Assembly: GCA_020848695.1 (NCBI GenBank)
Contig: JADLHT010000003.1
Span: 110,087-174,086, forward strand
Reading direction: 5' to 3'
Source of the DNA: Saprospiraceae bacterium
GTDB taxonomy: Bacteria; Bacteroidota; Bacteroidia; Chitinophagales; Saprospiraceae
Length of the DNA stretch: 64,000 nt
The notes below the pieces were generated by a model, which saw nothing but the letters and a program-made list of their open reading frames with translations, was not told the DNA's origin and did no database searches. The position numbers and the translations under genes were made by a program. Below are positions 55,265-64,000 of this stretch, one piece after another. The first letter of the stretch is position 1, and the number at the start of each line of letters is the position of its first letter.

Positions 55265-56110
55265 ATTGATAGTATATGCATAATTGAGATCTGCCGTAGA
55301 GTAAAATCTAGAAAATAGCAGTTCGATTTCATACTTTTTTTGAAAAAAGAATTTGTATCCAAGGCCAAATTGTCCATAAGGATCATAGTAGTCTCTGGAC
55401 TGATTTTGCAATGCCCATCGCGGAGTAAGCTGGAATTGAAGATAAATGTGATTTTTTGAGTTGATAGCAAATCCGGGAAGGAAGGTTATTGGAAATCCAA
55501 GGTAGGTAAAATATAAACTACCTCCGGTTAAAGTTCCTTTGGTAACATTTTCAAGCCTTATTCCAGATTCGATAAATATCTGTAGATTATTCAAATAGTA
55601 AGAGTAGAATAACTGGGTATGTAAAATAGTACCAGTCCAGTCAATAAAAGCTTTTTTATCTGAACCCTGATTATCGGGGCCTATTGGAATTCCAATTTGA
55701 TGTTGTATAGTAAATTGAGTATTGCCCAGATGTATTGGATGACGAACGATCAACTCAATACCTGTAAATGCTGATCGTGTATAATCAATTGATGAGTTGT
55801 ATAAAGAATTGAATGAAATAATTTCGGATAAGGAAGGAAGAGTTTTTCTAACTACTCTTCTAATACGTGGCCTAAGTCCAACATTGAAATTGGAATTCAA
55901 TCCAAATATATAAGTAAAGAACAATGTGTTATAGTAGGTGTATAGATAATCTTTAGAAAGAGTTTTTCGTTCAGTATATAAATTATTAAAGATCTGGAAT
56001 TCTGATTGACCTTTAGTATAAACCATTGAATAGGAAAATGCCTGTGAATAAATTATAGTGTTGTAGGTATAAAATAGAAAATACAGTGTAATTAAGAACT
56101 TACTATGCAT
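55226..56110 (-). CDS. Putative outer-membrane beta-barrel protein
   Basis: A 294-residue protein with a signal peptide (about 1-23, ending YSQ) and a run of amphipathic beta strands with aromatic belts, e.g. YNTLFFTYIFGLNSNFNVGL, FTIQHQIGIPIG, IYLQFQLTPRWAL and FGLGYKFFFQKKYEIELLF. It looks like a small barrel of 12-14 strands. I do not recognise a named family. The gene overlaps the upstream small membrane protein by 8 bp, and its last 39 bp are duplicated at 53883-53921. Confidence 0.68.
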   Translation of the reverse strand: MHSKFLITLYFLFYTYNTIIYSQAFSYSMVYTKGQSEFQIFNNLYTERKTLSKDYLYTYYNTLFFTYIFGLNSNFNVGLRPRIRRVVRKTLPSLSEIISFNSLYNSSIDYTRSAFTGIELIVRHPIHLGNTQFTIQHQIGIPIGPDNQGSDKKAFIDWTGTILHTQLFYSYYLNNLQIFIESGIRLENVTKGTLTGGSLYFTYLGFPITFLPGFAINSKNHIYLQFQLTPRWALQNQSRDYYDPYGQFGLGYKFFFQKKYEIELLFSRFYSTADLNYAYTINIGFRKLWRKNIY

Positions 56111-56456
56111 TTTTATAGTTCATCCTCAGATTTACGCCAACCCAGCTTCCTAATGCTGCAGTTATTCCACCAACAAATCCTGTAATTAGAATTAAAGTAT
56201 TACTTCCAACATTACTAAATATCAAACTAATCATATCTGTAATATTTCTTGCGGAATTCAGGTAATGAAATAACGACAATCCAGACCATACTGTAAAAAT
56301 AGAAGTAAAAGCAATTGTTACAGCTAACCATTTTTTGATTTTAAATACAAAGCTGCAGATTGCACTTACAATTGCTGTAATCCACCAAGGAAATATAAAA
56401 TTAGAGAAAATACATAGTCCAATAATTGCCGTAACATAATATCTGAGTTGATTCAT
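56103..56456 (-). CDS. Small integral membrane protein
   Basis: A 117-residue protein with about four hydrophobic helices (about 6-22, 24-40, 44-62 and 84-105). The last helix is Gly-rich (LITGFVGGITAALGSWVG). No family is recognised. It overlaps the penicillin acylase stop by 4 bp and the barrel gene by 8 bp, so these genes are translationally coupled. It may help assemble or energise the envelope proteins around it; that is inference. Confidence 0.6.
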   Translation of the reverse strand: MNQLRYYVTAIIGLCIFSNFIFPWWITAIVSAICSFVFKIKKWLAVTIAFTSIFTVWSGLSLFHYLNSARNITDMISLIFSNVGSNTLILITGFVGGITAALGSWVGVNLRMNYKNA

Positions 56457-58864
56457 TTGTGGATAAATTGAAGTTTATAAGGACAATTTGTATTTAGATC
56501 CGATTCGTTGTTCGCATATTTTAAATCGTAGTACTCACCTTTCTGCCATTTATTAATCATATCCATATAGTGCTTGTTACCCGGTCGGCCATCCTGTCCT
56601 CCAGGATAGACTCCCCAGGCAACAGGACCTTCTTTAGTTAATTCAACAACCATTCTCCAGGAAGGACCCCAAGTCTTCCAGGATGCATTAATGATATCTT
56701 TAGAGCCTGATGTCGATATAAATGGAATTCCAAATGCCGGTATTCTTGCAATATGGTCTATATGTGTTGCCTTATACTCTCCCCAGGTCTTGCTATTAAT
56801 TTTTTTAAATTTAGTTGTTGCTGAATCTAAAGAAAGTTCGAGTATGTCACCTAGATTTTCAATTTTTTCGGTATGAATTAAATCAAAATACTTAATTCCC
56901 GGGTCTGAATTCATGACATTAATAGTCGTTTGTTCTGAAGGCAATGAAGTATATTTTCTTAGAGTATCTTGAGTAATTTCATCCCAAACGAGTTTATAGA
57001 ATTCTTGAAACCATATATCGAATTGTGTAGCTTCTATTGAACTTGAATCATAATTTTTATTCCATGATTCAAGTTTTCCTACAAAAGCTTTCTCATCAAA
57101 ATTCAGGGAGTTCGTATCCAGATTATCAATAAAAAGCGGCAATGCTGTTTCAGCAATTAATGAGTAATTGTTAAATTGAAGATTTTTTAAGTCATCAACA
57201 GTCCACAAGTTTTTCTGACTTATTAATCTGTTGATCAATGTTCCTCTATAGTCTCTGAAATCACCATTGTTATAATAATTTGGGTAATCCAAGGTAGTTG
57301 ATCTTTGATTTGCTGATGAAATAAAGCCTCTTTCCGGATTTAAACAATGCGGATTTAAACTAAAATTAAGAAACCCTTTCCATTCATTTTTTATTTCTGC
57401 TCCGGATTGAATAAATCTTCCTTGTTGATTGGATTTGATTGGCATGGCACCTTGAACTGTTATTGCAATATCTCCGTTTCCACTCGCAAATGCAAAATTT
57501 TGTGCAGGATATGAAAAGTTATTCAGTGCTTCGCGGTACTCTTTATAATTTTTAGATTTATTTAATTTGACAAAAGTAAGAAGCTCGTTTAAATTGAATT
57601 CATCCTGAATAATCCAGTGCATGGCTAAATCAAACTTAGGGTTTTGCGGGTCTTCATAGACTATCGGACCCCATCGGGTTATTTTAATAGTATCAAATAC
57701 AGATTTTTGATTTTTAATTTTTATTTCTTCAATTCGGAATTTGATATTTTCTACATTCCCATCAACGATATAACTTGTTTTGTAATCATCTTTCCAATCT
57801 ATTTTATACCAATCAACTACATCCCATCCGGCATTCGTAATGCCCCAAGCAATATCTTTATTAAATCCAATAATCACACCCGGGATTCCGGCAAAACTCA
57901 CCCCATAGACATTTAGCTCAGGGGTAATAATTTGTTGTTCATACCAAATGCTGGGTAAGTTGAGCGATAAGTGCGGATCATTACATAATATCGGGTTACC
58001 ACTTGAAGATTTTATGGCGGATATTGCCCAGTTATTTGATCCTAAGCCGGAAGGCGAACTATCGATCGGTATAGTAATGATTTTAGGATTTGTAATAATA
58101 GAGGCAGAATCATTTTTTGGAATTTGAAAATTCCATTTTGTTCCTGCTGGAATGACCGGATCTGTCAATTTATTATATTCAGGATAAAGTAGATCAAAAT
58201 CATTTCCAAAAAATTGTTTGGCATTACTCATCTCTATGTCTTGATCTCTGCCGCATAAAATTTCAGCCATCGCCTTGTGATATAATGCAGATTTATAAGG
58301 TGACCAAAGTTCAGGACGATAGTTCATCAATTTATATTCAATCGGCAATGACTTATAATCAAGTTGATTAATATAGTAGTTTATGCCATTGCTATAAGCT
58401 TCAAGTAATGTAAATGTTTCTGTATTTTTTTTCCAGATTTCAATAGATCTTCTCGCTGACTCTGCAAGACCTTTTCTTCTTTTGTTCTTATCAAATTCTA
58501 ATGCCTTTGATCCTATAATTTCGCTTATTCTTCCTTCTGATGCGCGGGTAGAAAAGTCCATCTGCCAAAGTCTGTGCATGGCGTGAATGTAGCCTTGGAT
58601 AAAATAAGCTGATTCTATGGAGTTGGAAATAATGTGCGGAACCGCTCTTTCGTCAAAGTAAACCTGACCTTCATATTGGGTGTTTGGAATACTTTTTACC
58701 TTTGTATCTAAAGGCTCATTCCCGTTTTGCCAAAATCCTATAAACGGCGAAAAAAAATTTCCTATAGATGGAATAGTTTGATCTTTAAGGTAAATAGGAT
58801 AATTGAGAAAGTAACACCAGAATATAGTGATTGATACTGGTATAATACATTGAATGATTTTCAT
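56453..58864 (-). CDS. Penicillin acylase (S45) family Ntn-hydrolase
   Basis: An 803-residue precursor that should cleave itself into alpha and beta subunits. The N-terminal segment has a hydrophobic signal or anchor (about 1-23). The alpha part carries YFIQGYIHAMHRLWQMDF and RRKGLAESARRSIE. The self-cleavage site is Gly275-Ser276 in GLGSNNWAIS; Ser276 becomes the N-terminal nucleophile of the beta subunit. PILCNDPHLSLNLPSIWYEQ and GIPGVIIGFNKDIAWGITN follow, both conserved. Substrates in this family include acyl-homoserine lactones, N-acyl amino acids and beta-lactams. It follows yaaA by 15 bp. Confidence 0.93.
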   Translation of the reverse strand: MKIIQCIIPVSITIFWCYFLNYPIYLKDQTIPSIGNFFSPFIGFWQNGNEPLDTKVKSIPNTQYEGQVYFDERAVPHIISNSIESAYFIQGYIHAMHRLWQMDFSTRASEGRISEIIGSKALEFDKNKRRKGLAESARRSIEIWKKNTETFTLLEAYSNGINYYINQLDYKSLPIEYKLMNYRPELWSPYKSALYHKAMAEILCGRDQDIEMSNAKQFFGNDFDLLYPEYNKLTDPVIPAGTKWNFQIPKNDSASIITNPKIITIPIDSSPSGLGSNNWAISAIKSSSGNPILCNDPHLSLNLPSIWYEQQIITPELNVYGVSFAGIPGVIIGFNKDIAWGITNAGWDVVDWYKIDWKDDYKTSYIVDGNVENIKFRIEEIKIKNQKSVFDTIKITRWGPIVYEDPQNPKFDLAMHWIIQDEFNLNELLTFVKLNKSKNYKEYREALNNFSYPAQNFAFASGNGDIAITVQGAMPIKSNQQGRFIQSGAEIKNEWKGFLNFSLNPHCLNPERGFISSANQRSTTLDYPNYYNNGDFRDYRGTLINRLISQKNLWTVDDLKNLQFNNYSLIAETALPLFIDNLDTNSLNFDEKAFVGKLESWNKNYDSSSIEATQFDIWFQEFYKLVWDEITQDTLRKYTSLPSEQTTINVMNSDPGIKYFDLIHTEKIENLGDILELSLDSATTKFKKINSKTWGEYKATHIDHIARIPAFGIPFISTSGSKDIINASWKTWGPSWRMVVELTKEGPVAWGVYPGGQDGRPGNKHYMDMINKWQKGEYYDLKYANNESDLNTNCPYKLQFIHK

Positions 58865-58879
58865 CGCATAAAAATTATT

Positions 58880-59653
58880 TCAACGAATAAAAAAGAATTC
58901 ATTTGGCTTGCTTTGTGATTCATTAAAAGTGTAATTGTCAAGATCGAATTTCTTGAGTTGGGTCAATGACTTAACTTTATTTTGAGCCATATACTTAATC
59001 ATCAAACCTCTTGCTTTTTTAGCATTGTAAGATAAAAAACTAAGTCTGCCATTTCTATATTCTCTAAAATGTATTTGAATAATTGGTATCGTAATTTTGT
59101 TGGCATCAAGGGACTGAAAATATTCTTCGGAAGCAAGATGAATTAGATGAGTTGCCTGTATTGAAATGATATCTTCAAGCAATAAGGTTGTTATTTTTTC
59201 AGACCAATATTGATATAAGTTTTTCGCTTTTGAATTAATTTTCAAAGCTAAGCCCATTTCTAATCGATAAGGCTGAATAAGATCTAAAGGTCGTAGTAAG
59301 CCATATAAGCCGGATAATATTCTCGCGTGTTGCTGTATATAATCAATATCAGAATTATTTAGATGATTTGCCTCAATACCTCGGTAAACATCGCCGGCAA
59401 AAGCGTAAATAGCAGGTCTGGAGTTTTCTTTTGTGAAGGATAAAGACATATTTTCATATCTGCTAATATTAACGTCTGCAAGAGCTGAGCTGATATTCAT
59501 TAACTTCTTGAATGAATTTTTGGATTTGGATTTCATCAAGTCAACTAGTATTTCTGAATAATTCCAAAGACGAGGAATATCATTTGACTTTATTTTGTAA
59601 TCAGATTTGTAGTCTAAATCCTTTGAAGGAGAAATAACCGCTAATAATGACAT
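58880..59653 (-). CDS. yaaA: Peroxide stress protein YaaA (DUF328)
   Basis: A 257-residue protein of the YaaA family, which lowers free iron and protects DNA during hydrogen peroxide stress in E. coli. The opening LLAVISPSKDLDYK, the central AFAGDVYRGIEA, and HARILSGLYGLLRPLDLIQPYRLEMG are diagnostic. Near the C-terminus HFREYRNGRLSFLSYNAKKARGLM is also conserved. Length is normal. It is the first gene of the minus-strand group leading to the barrel gene. The link with a penicillin acylase is not obvious. Confidence 0.95.
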   Translation of the reverse strand: MSLLAVISPSKDLDYKSDYKIKSNDIPRLWNYSEILVDLMKSKSKNSFKKLMNISSALADVNISRYENMSLSFTKENSRPAIYAFAGDVYRGIEANHLNNSDIDYIQQHARILSGLYGLLRPLDLIQPYRLEMGLALKINSKAKNLYQYWSEKITTLLLEDIISIQATHLIHLASEEYFQSLDANKITIPIIQIHFREYRNGRLSFLSYNAKKARGLMIKYMAQNKVKSLTQLKKFDLDNYTFNESQSKPNEFFFIR

Positions 59654-59789
59654 AACAAGTGCATAGTTAAGCTATTATCAGGTATTTTCCAATAATATAG
59701 AAATCTTATTTGCTCAAATATTAGGTAGGGGAAAACCATGAATTTTTAAAAAATATCGATTTAGGTCATTTAATTTGTTTCCACTAATG

Positions 59790-59797
59790 TAATTTTG
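59790..59797 (+). promoter_or_regulatory. Candidate -7 box (TAATTTTG) for the DUF1800 operon
   Basis: Exact TANNTTTG match, 22 nt before the ATG at 59820. A TTTG at 59774 is too close (12 nt) to serve as a standard -33. Confidence 0.4.
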
Positions 59798-59819
59798 CTT
59801 GGGTCATAATTGAAGATAT

Positions 59820-61622
59820 ATGAATAAGATAAAGTATCTATTGCTTTTAAGTATATTAGTAATTAAACTGTCAGGTCAAAAAGTAATTCTGGGAGGAAAC
59901 GGTTCAGACATTACAGTAAAGTCAAGCAGTAATTATCAGATGCCAAGATGGGAAGATTCCGCATCAGCTCAAAAAACAATAGATGGTAGTGGTTTAATGG
60001 CTGAATTGCATGCGGCAAGTCGCTTTTTGTACCAAGCCACCTTAGGCACAAACAGAAAAGAAATTGAAAGAGTAGCCAATATTGGTTTTGAAAATTGGAT
60101 TGATGAACAGATCAAAATCAAGCCCAGTTATATTTTTGACGAGTTTAAAAGGGTTAAACAAGATGAAATTGATTGGCATTATAAAAATGGCGGAGATTCG
60201 GCCTCTGCTCCTCAGTATTTTTACAGCGTACATTTTAATTATGCTTGGTGGAGTCTGAATTATAAAAACTTAGATGAGTTAAGACAAAGAGTAGCGTTTG
60301 CATTAAGTGAAATTTTAGTTATATCGGCAAATTCAGACTTAGGTGGATTTCCTCAGGCTATGAGTACTTATTATGATCTTTTAATCAAACATGCATTTGG
60401 AAATTTCAGAGATTTGCTTAATGATGTAAGTTATCACCCTGCTATGGGATCTTATCTCAGTCATTTGAACAATCCCGCTTCAGATACAGCAAATAATATT
60501 CGACCTGATGAAAATTACGCTCGAGAAATTATGCAGCTTTTTACGATTGGTCTGTTTGAATTAAATAAGGATGGTTCATTAAAAAAAGATCCTAACGGAA
60601 ATGCAATTCCTACATATACTCAAAAAGATATTCAGGAGTTGGCAAAAATATTCACAGGTATGAGTTATTCGGAAATTTTGCCCAATGAATGGCAAAAGGA
60701 ACCATACTTTCCAACTTCAATGTATATTGGTAATAATACCAAACCGATGAAGGTGTATGACAAATATACCTGGAATCAGTTTTGCCATGAACAAGGTCCC
60801 AAAACACTCATTGGAAATTATGTTACACACTGGCCTCAAACAGGTGAAGAAGATGTTCAGGAAGCACTAACTCATCTTTTTAATCATCCTAATGTCCCAC
60901 CATTTATTTGTAAGCAATTGATCCAAAGACTAATCAAGTCTAATCCAAGTCCTGCATTCATAGAAAGAATTTCCAATGTATTTATTAATGATGGAACAGG
61001 AGTAAGAGGTAATCTTGCCGCTGTTGTAAAAGCTATACTTCTGGATATTGAAGCCAGAAATTGTGAATGGCTGGAAGACGAGTTTAACGGAATGCTACGA
61101 GAACCCTTTCTGAAGTTTAGTCATTTCGTAAATGCAGTTGGTGTCGAACAATATTATAACAGATATTATAATTCAGGCTATGATTTTTTTGACCTGACCA
61201 ATCAATTGCCATTACATTCACCTTCTGTTTTTAATTTTTTCCAACCCACATTTCAGCCTAAAGGCGATATTACTACAAATAATCTTGTTGCGCCAGAGTT
61301 TCAAATTTATAATTCCAAGACCAGTATTGGATTTATGAATATGGTCAATAACTGGATTAATAATTATGTAACTTATTCATGGATGGATAAAGATCCTGCT
61401 TCTGTTCTGTTGATTGATGACCTCATGCCACTTGCAAGAGATCCTGAAGTTCTTTTGAATAAATTGGATTTGTTGCTGACGCATGGCAATATGAGTCTAA
61501 CAACAAAAAATATTATTAAAAGAATAATTTCAAATCTTACCGCCGGTAATTATAGAAATGAAAGAATAAGATTAGCACTTTATTTAATTATGATTTCACC
61601 AGATTACGCAATTTTTAAATAA
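59820..61622 (+). CDS. DUF1800 family exported protein
   Basis: A 600-residue secreted protein. The signal peptide covers about 1-20 (ending LSGQ). After an ~40-residue linker comes the DUF1800 opening AASRFLYQATLGTNRKEIERV and FENWIDEQI. Then follow LDELRQRVAFALSEILVIS, YDLLIKHAFGNFRDLLNDVSYHPAMGSYL, NYAREIMQLFTIGLFELN and FNHPNVPPFICKQLIQRL, all family hallmarks. The function is unknown, but DUF1800 genes nearly always precede a DUF1501 gene. The two genes here are four bases apart, with a third secreted protein behind them. Confidence 0.94.
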   Translation: MNKIKYLLLLSILVIKLSGQKVILGGNGSDITVKSSSNYQMPRWEDSASAQKTIDGSGLMAELHAASRFLYQATLGTNRKEIERVANIGFENWIDEQIKIKPSYIFDEFKRVKQDEIDWHYKNGGDSASAPQYFYSVHFNYAWWSLNYKNLDELRQRVAFALSEILVISANSDLGGFPQAMSTYYDLLIKHAFGNFRDLLNDVSYHPAMGSYLSHLNNPASDTANNIRPDENYAREIMQLFTIGLFELNKDGSLKKDPNGNAIPTYTQKDIQELAKIFTGMSYSEILPNEWQKEPYFPTSMYIGNNTKPMKVYDKYTWNQFCHEQGPKTLIGNYVTHWPQTGEEDVQEALTHLFNHPNVPPFICKQLIQRLIKSNPSPAFIERISNVFINDGTGVRGNLAAVVKAILLDIEARNCEWLEDEFNGMLREPFLKFSHFVNAVGVEQYYNRYYNSGYDFFDLTNQLPLHSPSVFNFFQPTFQPKGDITTNNLVAPEFQIYNSKTSIGFMNMVNNWINNYVTYSWMDKDPASVLLIDDLMPLARDPEVLLNKLDLLLTHGNMSLTTKNIIKRIISNLTAGNYRNERIRLALYLIMISPDYAIFK

Positions 61623-61626
61623 TAGA

Positions 61627-63036
61627 ATGATGAGCAATAAAAGAATATATTCCAGAAGAAAATTTATTGGACAAGCAAGTTGTGCTGCTTTAGGTTCTAC
61701 TACAATACTTAATACATTAATCAATTTAAAGGCTTTTAACTCACTTGCTCTTTCGAATTCATCTTTGGATCCAGAGTATAAAGCAATAGTTTGTATTAAT
61801 TTGTCCGGAGGAAACGACTCCTACAATATGCTAGTTCCTTACATCAATTCTGAGTATAGTGTTTACAAAGCAGTGAGATCTAATCTTGCACTTAATAAGC
61901 AAGACTTATTAAAACTTAGAATTACCAATCAGCCCAATAAAGAATATGGTTTACATCCTGCTATGCCTGAACTTGCAGCTATGATTGATTCCTCAGAAGC
62001 AGCCATCGTTGCTAACGTGGGAACATTGCTGGCACCAACAACTAAAGACGATTTTTACAACAATAAAGTACCTCTTCCGTTGGGACTATTTTCTCATTCT
62101 GATCAGGGATCTCATTGGCAAACAGGAATTCCCCAATCAAGAACCAACATAGGATGGGGTGGTAGGATGTCAGATCTTATTCACGACATGAATGCTAATG
62201 ATAAGATCAGTATGAATATCTCATTAGAAGGTACAAATTATTTTGAAACCGGAAATGACATGGTTGAATATGTTGTTGATCCGTACAATGGTGCTATCGG
62301 TATCAATGGATATCGACCAGGTATGTATGATGTTTTTAATATGCATAAGACAGCCGGAATAGATAGTTTACTCAATCAGACTTATTCAGATGTTTTTAAA
62401 AAGACATATGTTGATATTTTAAGAAACTCGAGAGACGGACAATTGCAGTTTCAAGATGAACTGGAGAAGGGGCCTGATATAAAAACTACTTTCTCGGATA
62501 ATTATCTATCAGAATCTTTGAAGATGATTGCAAGAATTATATCGGTTCATCAGCAATTGGGATATAAACGTCAGATTTTTTATGTTAATTATAGCGGTTG
62601 GGATCATCATGATGAAGTTCTGGATAACCAAAACACTATGTTGGGTGAAGTTTCACGCAGTATGAAAGAATTTAGAGATGCTTTAGTAGAGTTAAAGTTG
62701 TTTAATCAGGTAACAACTTTTAGTATCTCTGAATTTGGAAGGACATTAACCTCCAACGGAAATGGATCAGATCATGCATGGGGTGGTAATTGTTTTGTAA
62801 TGGGAGGATCAGTTAGTGGCGCAAAGATGTATGGTAAATATCCTTCATTAGACCTGAAAAGTAATCTGAATATTTATGAAGGTTCAATCATTCCAACGAC
62901 ACCGGTTGATTTGTATTTTGCAGACCTGGCATTATGGATGGGTGTTGCAAAGTCAGATTTGAAATATGTACTACCCAATATCGGAACTTTTTATGATGTT
63001 AATTCTAGCAATAAACCTTTAGGAATTTTTAAATAG
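61627..63036 (+). CDS. DUF1501 family protein with Tat signal
   Basis: A 469-residue protein with a twin-arginine signal (YSRRKFIGQASCAALGS, about 8-24), so it is exported folded. The family is a sulfatase/alkaline-phosphatase-like fold. IVCINLSGGNDSYNMLVPY near residue 54 and GLHPAMPELAAMI near 100 are typical. VNYSGWDHHDEVLDNQ and ISEFGRTLTSNGNGSDHAWGGNCFVMGG carry the Asp and His positions that bind metals in related enzymes. The substrate is unknown. It follows the DUF1800 gene and the two are believed to act together. Confidence 0.94.
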   Translation: MMSNKRIYSRRKFIGQASCAALGSTTILNTLINLKAFNSLALSNSSLDPEYKAIVCINLSGGNDSYNMLVPYINSEYSVYKAVRSNLALNKQDLLKLRITNQPNKEYGLHPAMPELAAMIDSSEAAIVANVGTLLAPTTKDDFYNNKVPLPLGLFSHSDQGSHWQTGIPQSRTNIGWGGRMSDLIHDMNANDKISMNISLEGTNYFETGNDMVEYVVDPYNGAIGINGYRPGMYDVFNMHKTAGIDSLLNQTYSDVFKKTYVDILRNSRDGQLQFQDELEKGPDIKTTFSDNYLSESLKMIARIISVHQQLGYKRQIFYVNYSGWDHHDEVLDNQNTMLGEVSRSMKEFRDALVELKLFNQVTTFSISEFGRTLTSNGNGSDHAWGGNCFVMGGSVSGAKMYGKYPSLDLKSNLNIYEGSIIPTTPVDLYFADLALWMGVAKSDLKYVLPNIGTFYDVNSSNKPLGIFK

Positions 63037-63042
63037 GAAATC

Positions 63043-63786
63043 ATGAGAAAATTATTTTTTTGGATATTGATTCTAATCTTGAATAGAATTAGTTCACAAT
63101 GCTTTCCAGACCAGCACTCAACGAACTGGATGGATGCCTGGATATCTTGTCAGGAATCTCCTTCGCCTAATCCTTCAAATCCCAATGGACATTGGATTGT
63201 TTACGATTTAAAAGAAAGATATTCTATCGAACAAATGAAGTTATGGAATGTAAATGATCCGGCTCATTTGGATTGGGGAATTAAGGATTTTATTCTTGAG
63301 TATTCCGGAAATTATATGGATTGGTTTAAAGCAGGTGAGTTTCAACTTGAGAAGGCAACTGGAATTAGTCATTATGAAGGTATGGATTGGATTAATGTTA
63401 GAATGCCGGAAGCAAGATACGTATTAATAACAGCTATAAGTAATTATGGCAAGTCAGATTGTTATGGATTTGCGGAGGTTCGATTCTCGGCAGAAAAAAC
63501 TATAATCAGTGAAACAAATAAAGTTGAAGACTCAAATTTTAGCGCTATTATATATCCAAATCCGGCACAAGATCAATTCTTAGCCAATATCAACGGTATT
63601 ACTGGAGATGAAATTGAATTTAGTTGCTTTGATATGTTTGGACACAGAATAGAGCAGGGTAAGATTAAACTTACAAAATCAAACTACCTTTTGAGAGTGA
63701 TAAGCACTAATTGGTTGCCGGGGCAATACCAGTTCGTTATAAAATCTAAACAACACATCAAAAGATACTCTGTTGTAAAAATGTAA
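63043..63786 (+). CDS. Secreted protein with F5/8-type-C-like domain and T9SS tail
   Basis: A 247-residue protein with a signal peptide (about 1-18, ending ISSQ). The middle (about 20-150) reads like a discoidin/F5-8C jelly-roll: HWIVYDLKERYSIEQMKLWN, IKDFILEYSGNYMDWFKAGE and ARYVLITAISNYG, a domain used for carbohydrate or surface binding. The last ~75 residues (from IIYPNPAQDQFLANI, ending LPGQYQFVIKSKQHIKRYSV) form a type A T9SS sorting domain. It starts six bases after the DUF1501 stop and completes the operon. Confidence 0.82.
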   Translation: MRKLFFWILILILNRISSQCFPDQHSTNWMDAWISCQESPSPNPSNPNGHWIVYDLKERYSIEQMKLWNVNDPAHLDWGIKDFILEYSGNYMDWFKAGEFQLEKATGISHYEGMDWINVRMPEARYVLITAISNYGKSDCYGFAEVRFSAEKTIISETNKVEDSNFSAIIYPNPAQDQFLANINGITGDEIEFSCFDMFGHRIEQGKIKLTKSNYLLRVISTNWLPGQYQFVIKSKQHIKRYSVVKM

Positions 63787-63799
63787 AAGTTTCAAAATA

Positions 63800-63824
63800 G
63801 TAAGTATACTCTACATTTTTTTTT
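63800..63824 (+). terminator. Weak intrinsic terminator after the DUF1800-DUF1501 operon
   Basis: GTAAG (63800-63804) pairs with CT-c-TAC (63809-63814) with one bulge, followed by nine T residues (63816-63824). The stem is short, but the T-run and its position 14 bp after the stop support the call. Confidence 0.4.
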
Positions 63825-63836
63825 GATTGTATAGCT

Positions 63837-64000
63837 TCAATACTTTTGTAAATTCAATACTTGTTTGCTGTTCTTCCAAGATTTAATTTGCCTTTCACGC
63901 ATAATTGCATCATGAATTGAAGCGTGCTCTTCAGTATAAACAATTTGCCAGTCTTTGGATTTGGAAGTAAAACCCTTATGATTGTAAAGATGATATTGAA
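63837..64000 (-). CDS. GIY-YIG family endonuclease, partial (C-terminal 53 residues)
   Basis: The minus strand enters the window in frame and ends at TGA 63837-63839. The visible part reads YHLYNHKGFTSKSKDWQIVY, then TEEHASIHDAIMRERQIKSW and KNSKQVLNLQKY. This is the C-terminal half of a small stand-alone GIY-YIG nuclease (UvrC/YhbQ-like). The Arg-Glu (MRERQIKSWK) helix includes the metal-binding Glu. The GIY-YIG strands lie outside the window. Such proteins are about 80-95 residues long. Their role is unclear; DNA repair is the usual guess. Confidence 0.85.
   Translation of the reverse strand, partial: QYHLYNHKGFTSKSKDWQIVYTEEHASIHDAIMRERQIKSWKNSKQVLNLQKY

Noticed and set aside
1..64000. 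CRISPR arrays, tRNA and rRNA genes
   Set aside because: No regularly spaced repeats, cloverleaf-like segments or rRNA-like stretches were noticed while reading both strands; a tRNAscan or CRISPR search was not run.

Overview
This AT-rich window comes from a member of the phylum Bacteroidota, most likely a Saprospiria/Chitinophagia-type marine or sludge organism. The evidence is a fused lpxC-fabZ gene, type IX secretion (T9SS) sorting domains, a gliding-motility-type C-terminal (CHU_C) protein, an S46 dipeptidyl peptidase, TANNTTTG promoter boxes, and almost no Shine-Dalgarno sequences. The exact genus is not assigned. No rRNA, tRNA or CRISPR array was found.

Layout. 1-4.5 kb: two secreted peptidases (M1 and S46) and a small lipoprotein. 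4.7-8.8 kb: a giant secreted adhesin-like protein on the minus strand. 9.1-24.7 kb: a complete division and cell-wall (dcw) cluster in the order mraZ, rsmH, ftsL-like, ftsI, murE, mraY, murD, ftsW, murG, murC, ftsQ, ftsA, ftsZ. It is preceded by three 10-bp-phased GTGG repeats (a likely MraZ operator) and closed by a strong intrinsic terminator. murF and ddl are not in the cluster. 24.8-26.2 kb: an ECF sigma factor with an RskA-type anti-sigma factor. 26.2-27.1 kb: a non-coding kilobase with a decayed gene fragment. 27.1-33.1 kb, minus strand: a TPR lipoprotein, a DUF4331 protein and a TonB-dependent receptor.

33.1-37.1 kb, minus strand: the lipid A block lpxD, lpxC-fabZ, lpxA and an ABC ATPase. 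37.6-43.5 kb: a TMTC-like membrane TPR protein, recN, fabI and a secreted choice-of-anchor-B protein. 43.5-53.8 kb: a putative porin, a response regulator fused to an adenylate cyclase, two integral membrane proteins (one DUF1361) and a 1764-residue kinase-like/AAA/GAF/histidine kinase. The histidine kinase and the cyclase regulator could form one signalling pathway ending in cAMP.

53.8-59.7 kb: a minus-strand operon yaaA, penicillin acylase, small membrane protein and outer-membrane barrel. The barrel gene's last 39 bp, including the stop codon, recur exactly 1343 bp further on. The DNA between the copies carries a lipoprotein gene, a start-less T9SS-tail fragment with its own promoter, and a transposase-like stub. 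This looks like a small inserted block that regenerated its target gene, and it is the most unusual structure in the window. 59.8-63.8 kb: an export operon of DUF1800, DUF1501 (Tat signal) and an F5/8-type-C-like protein with a T9SS tail. The window ends inside a GIY-YIG nuclease gene.
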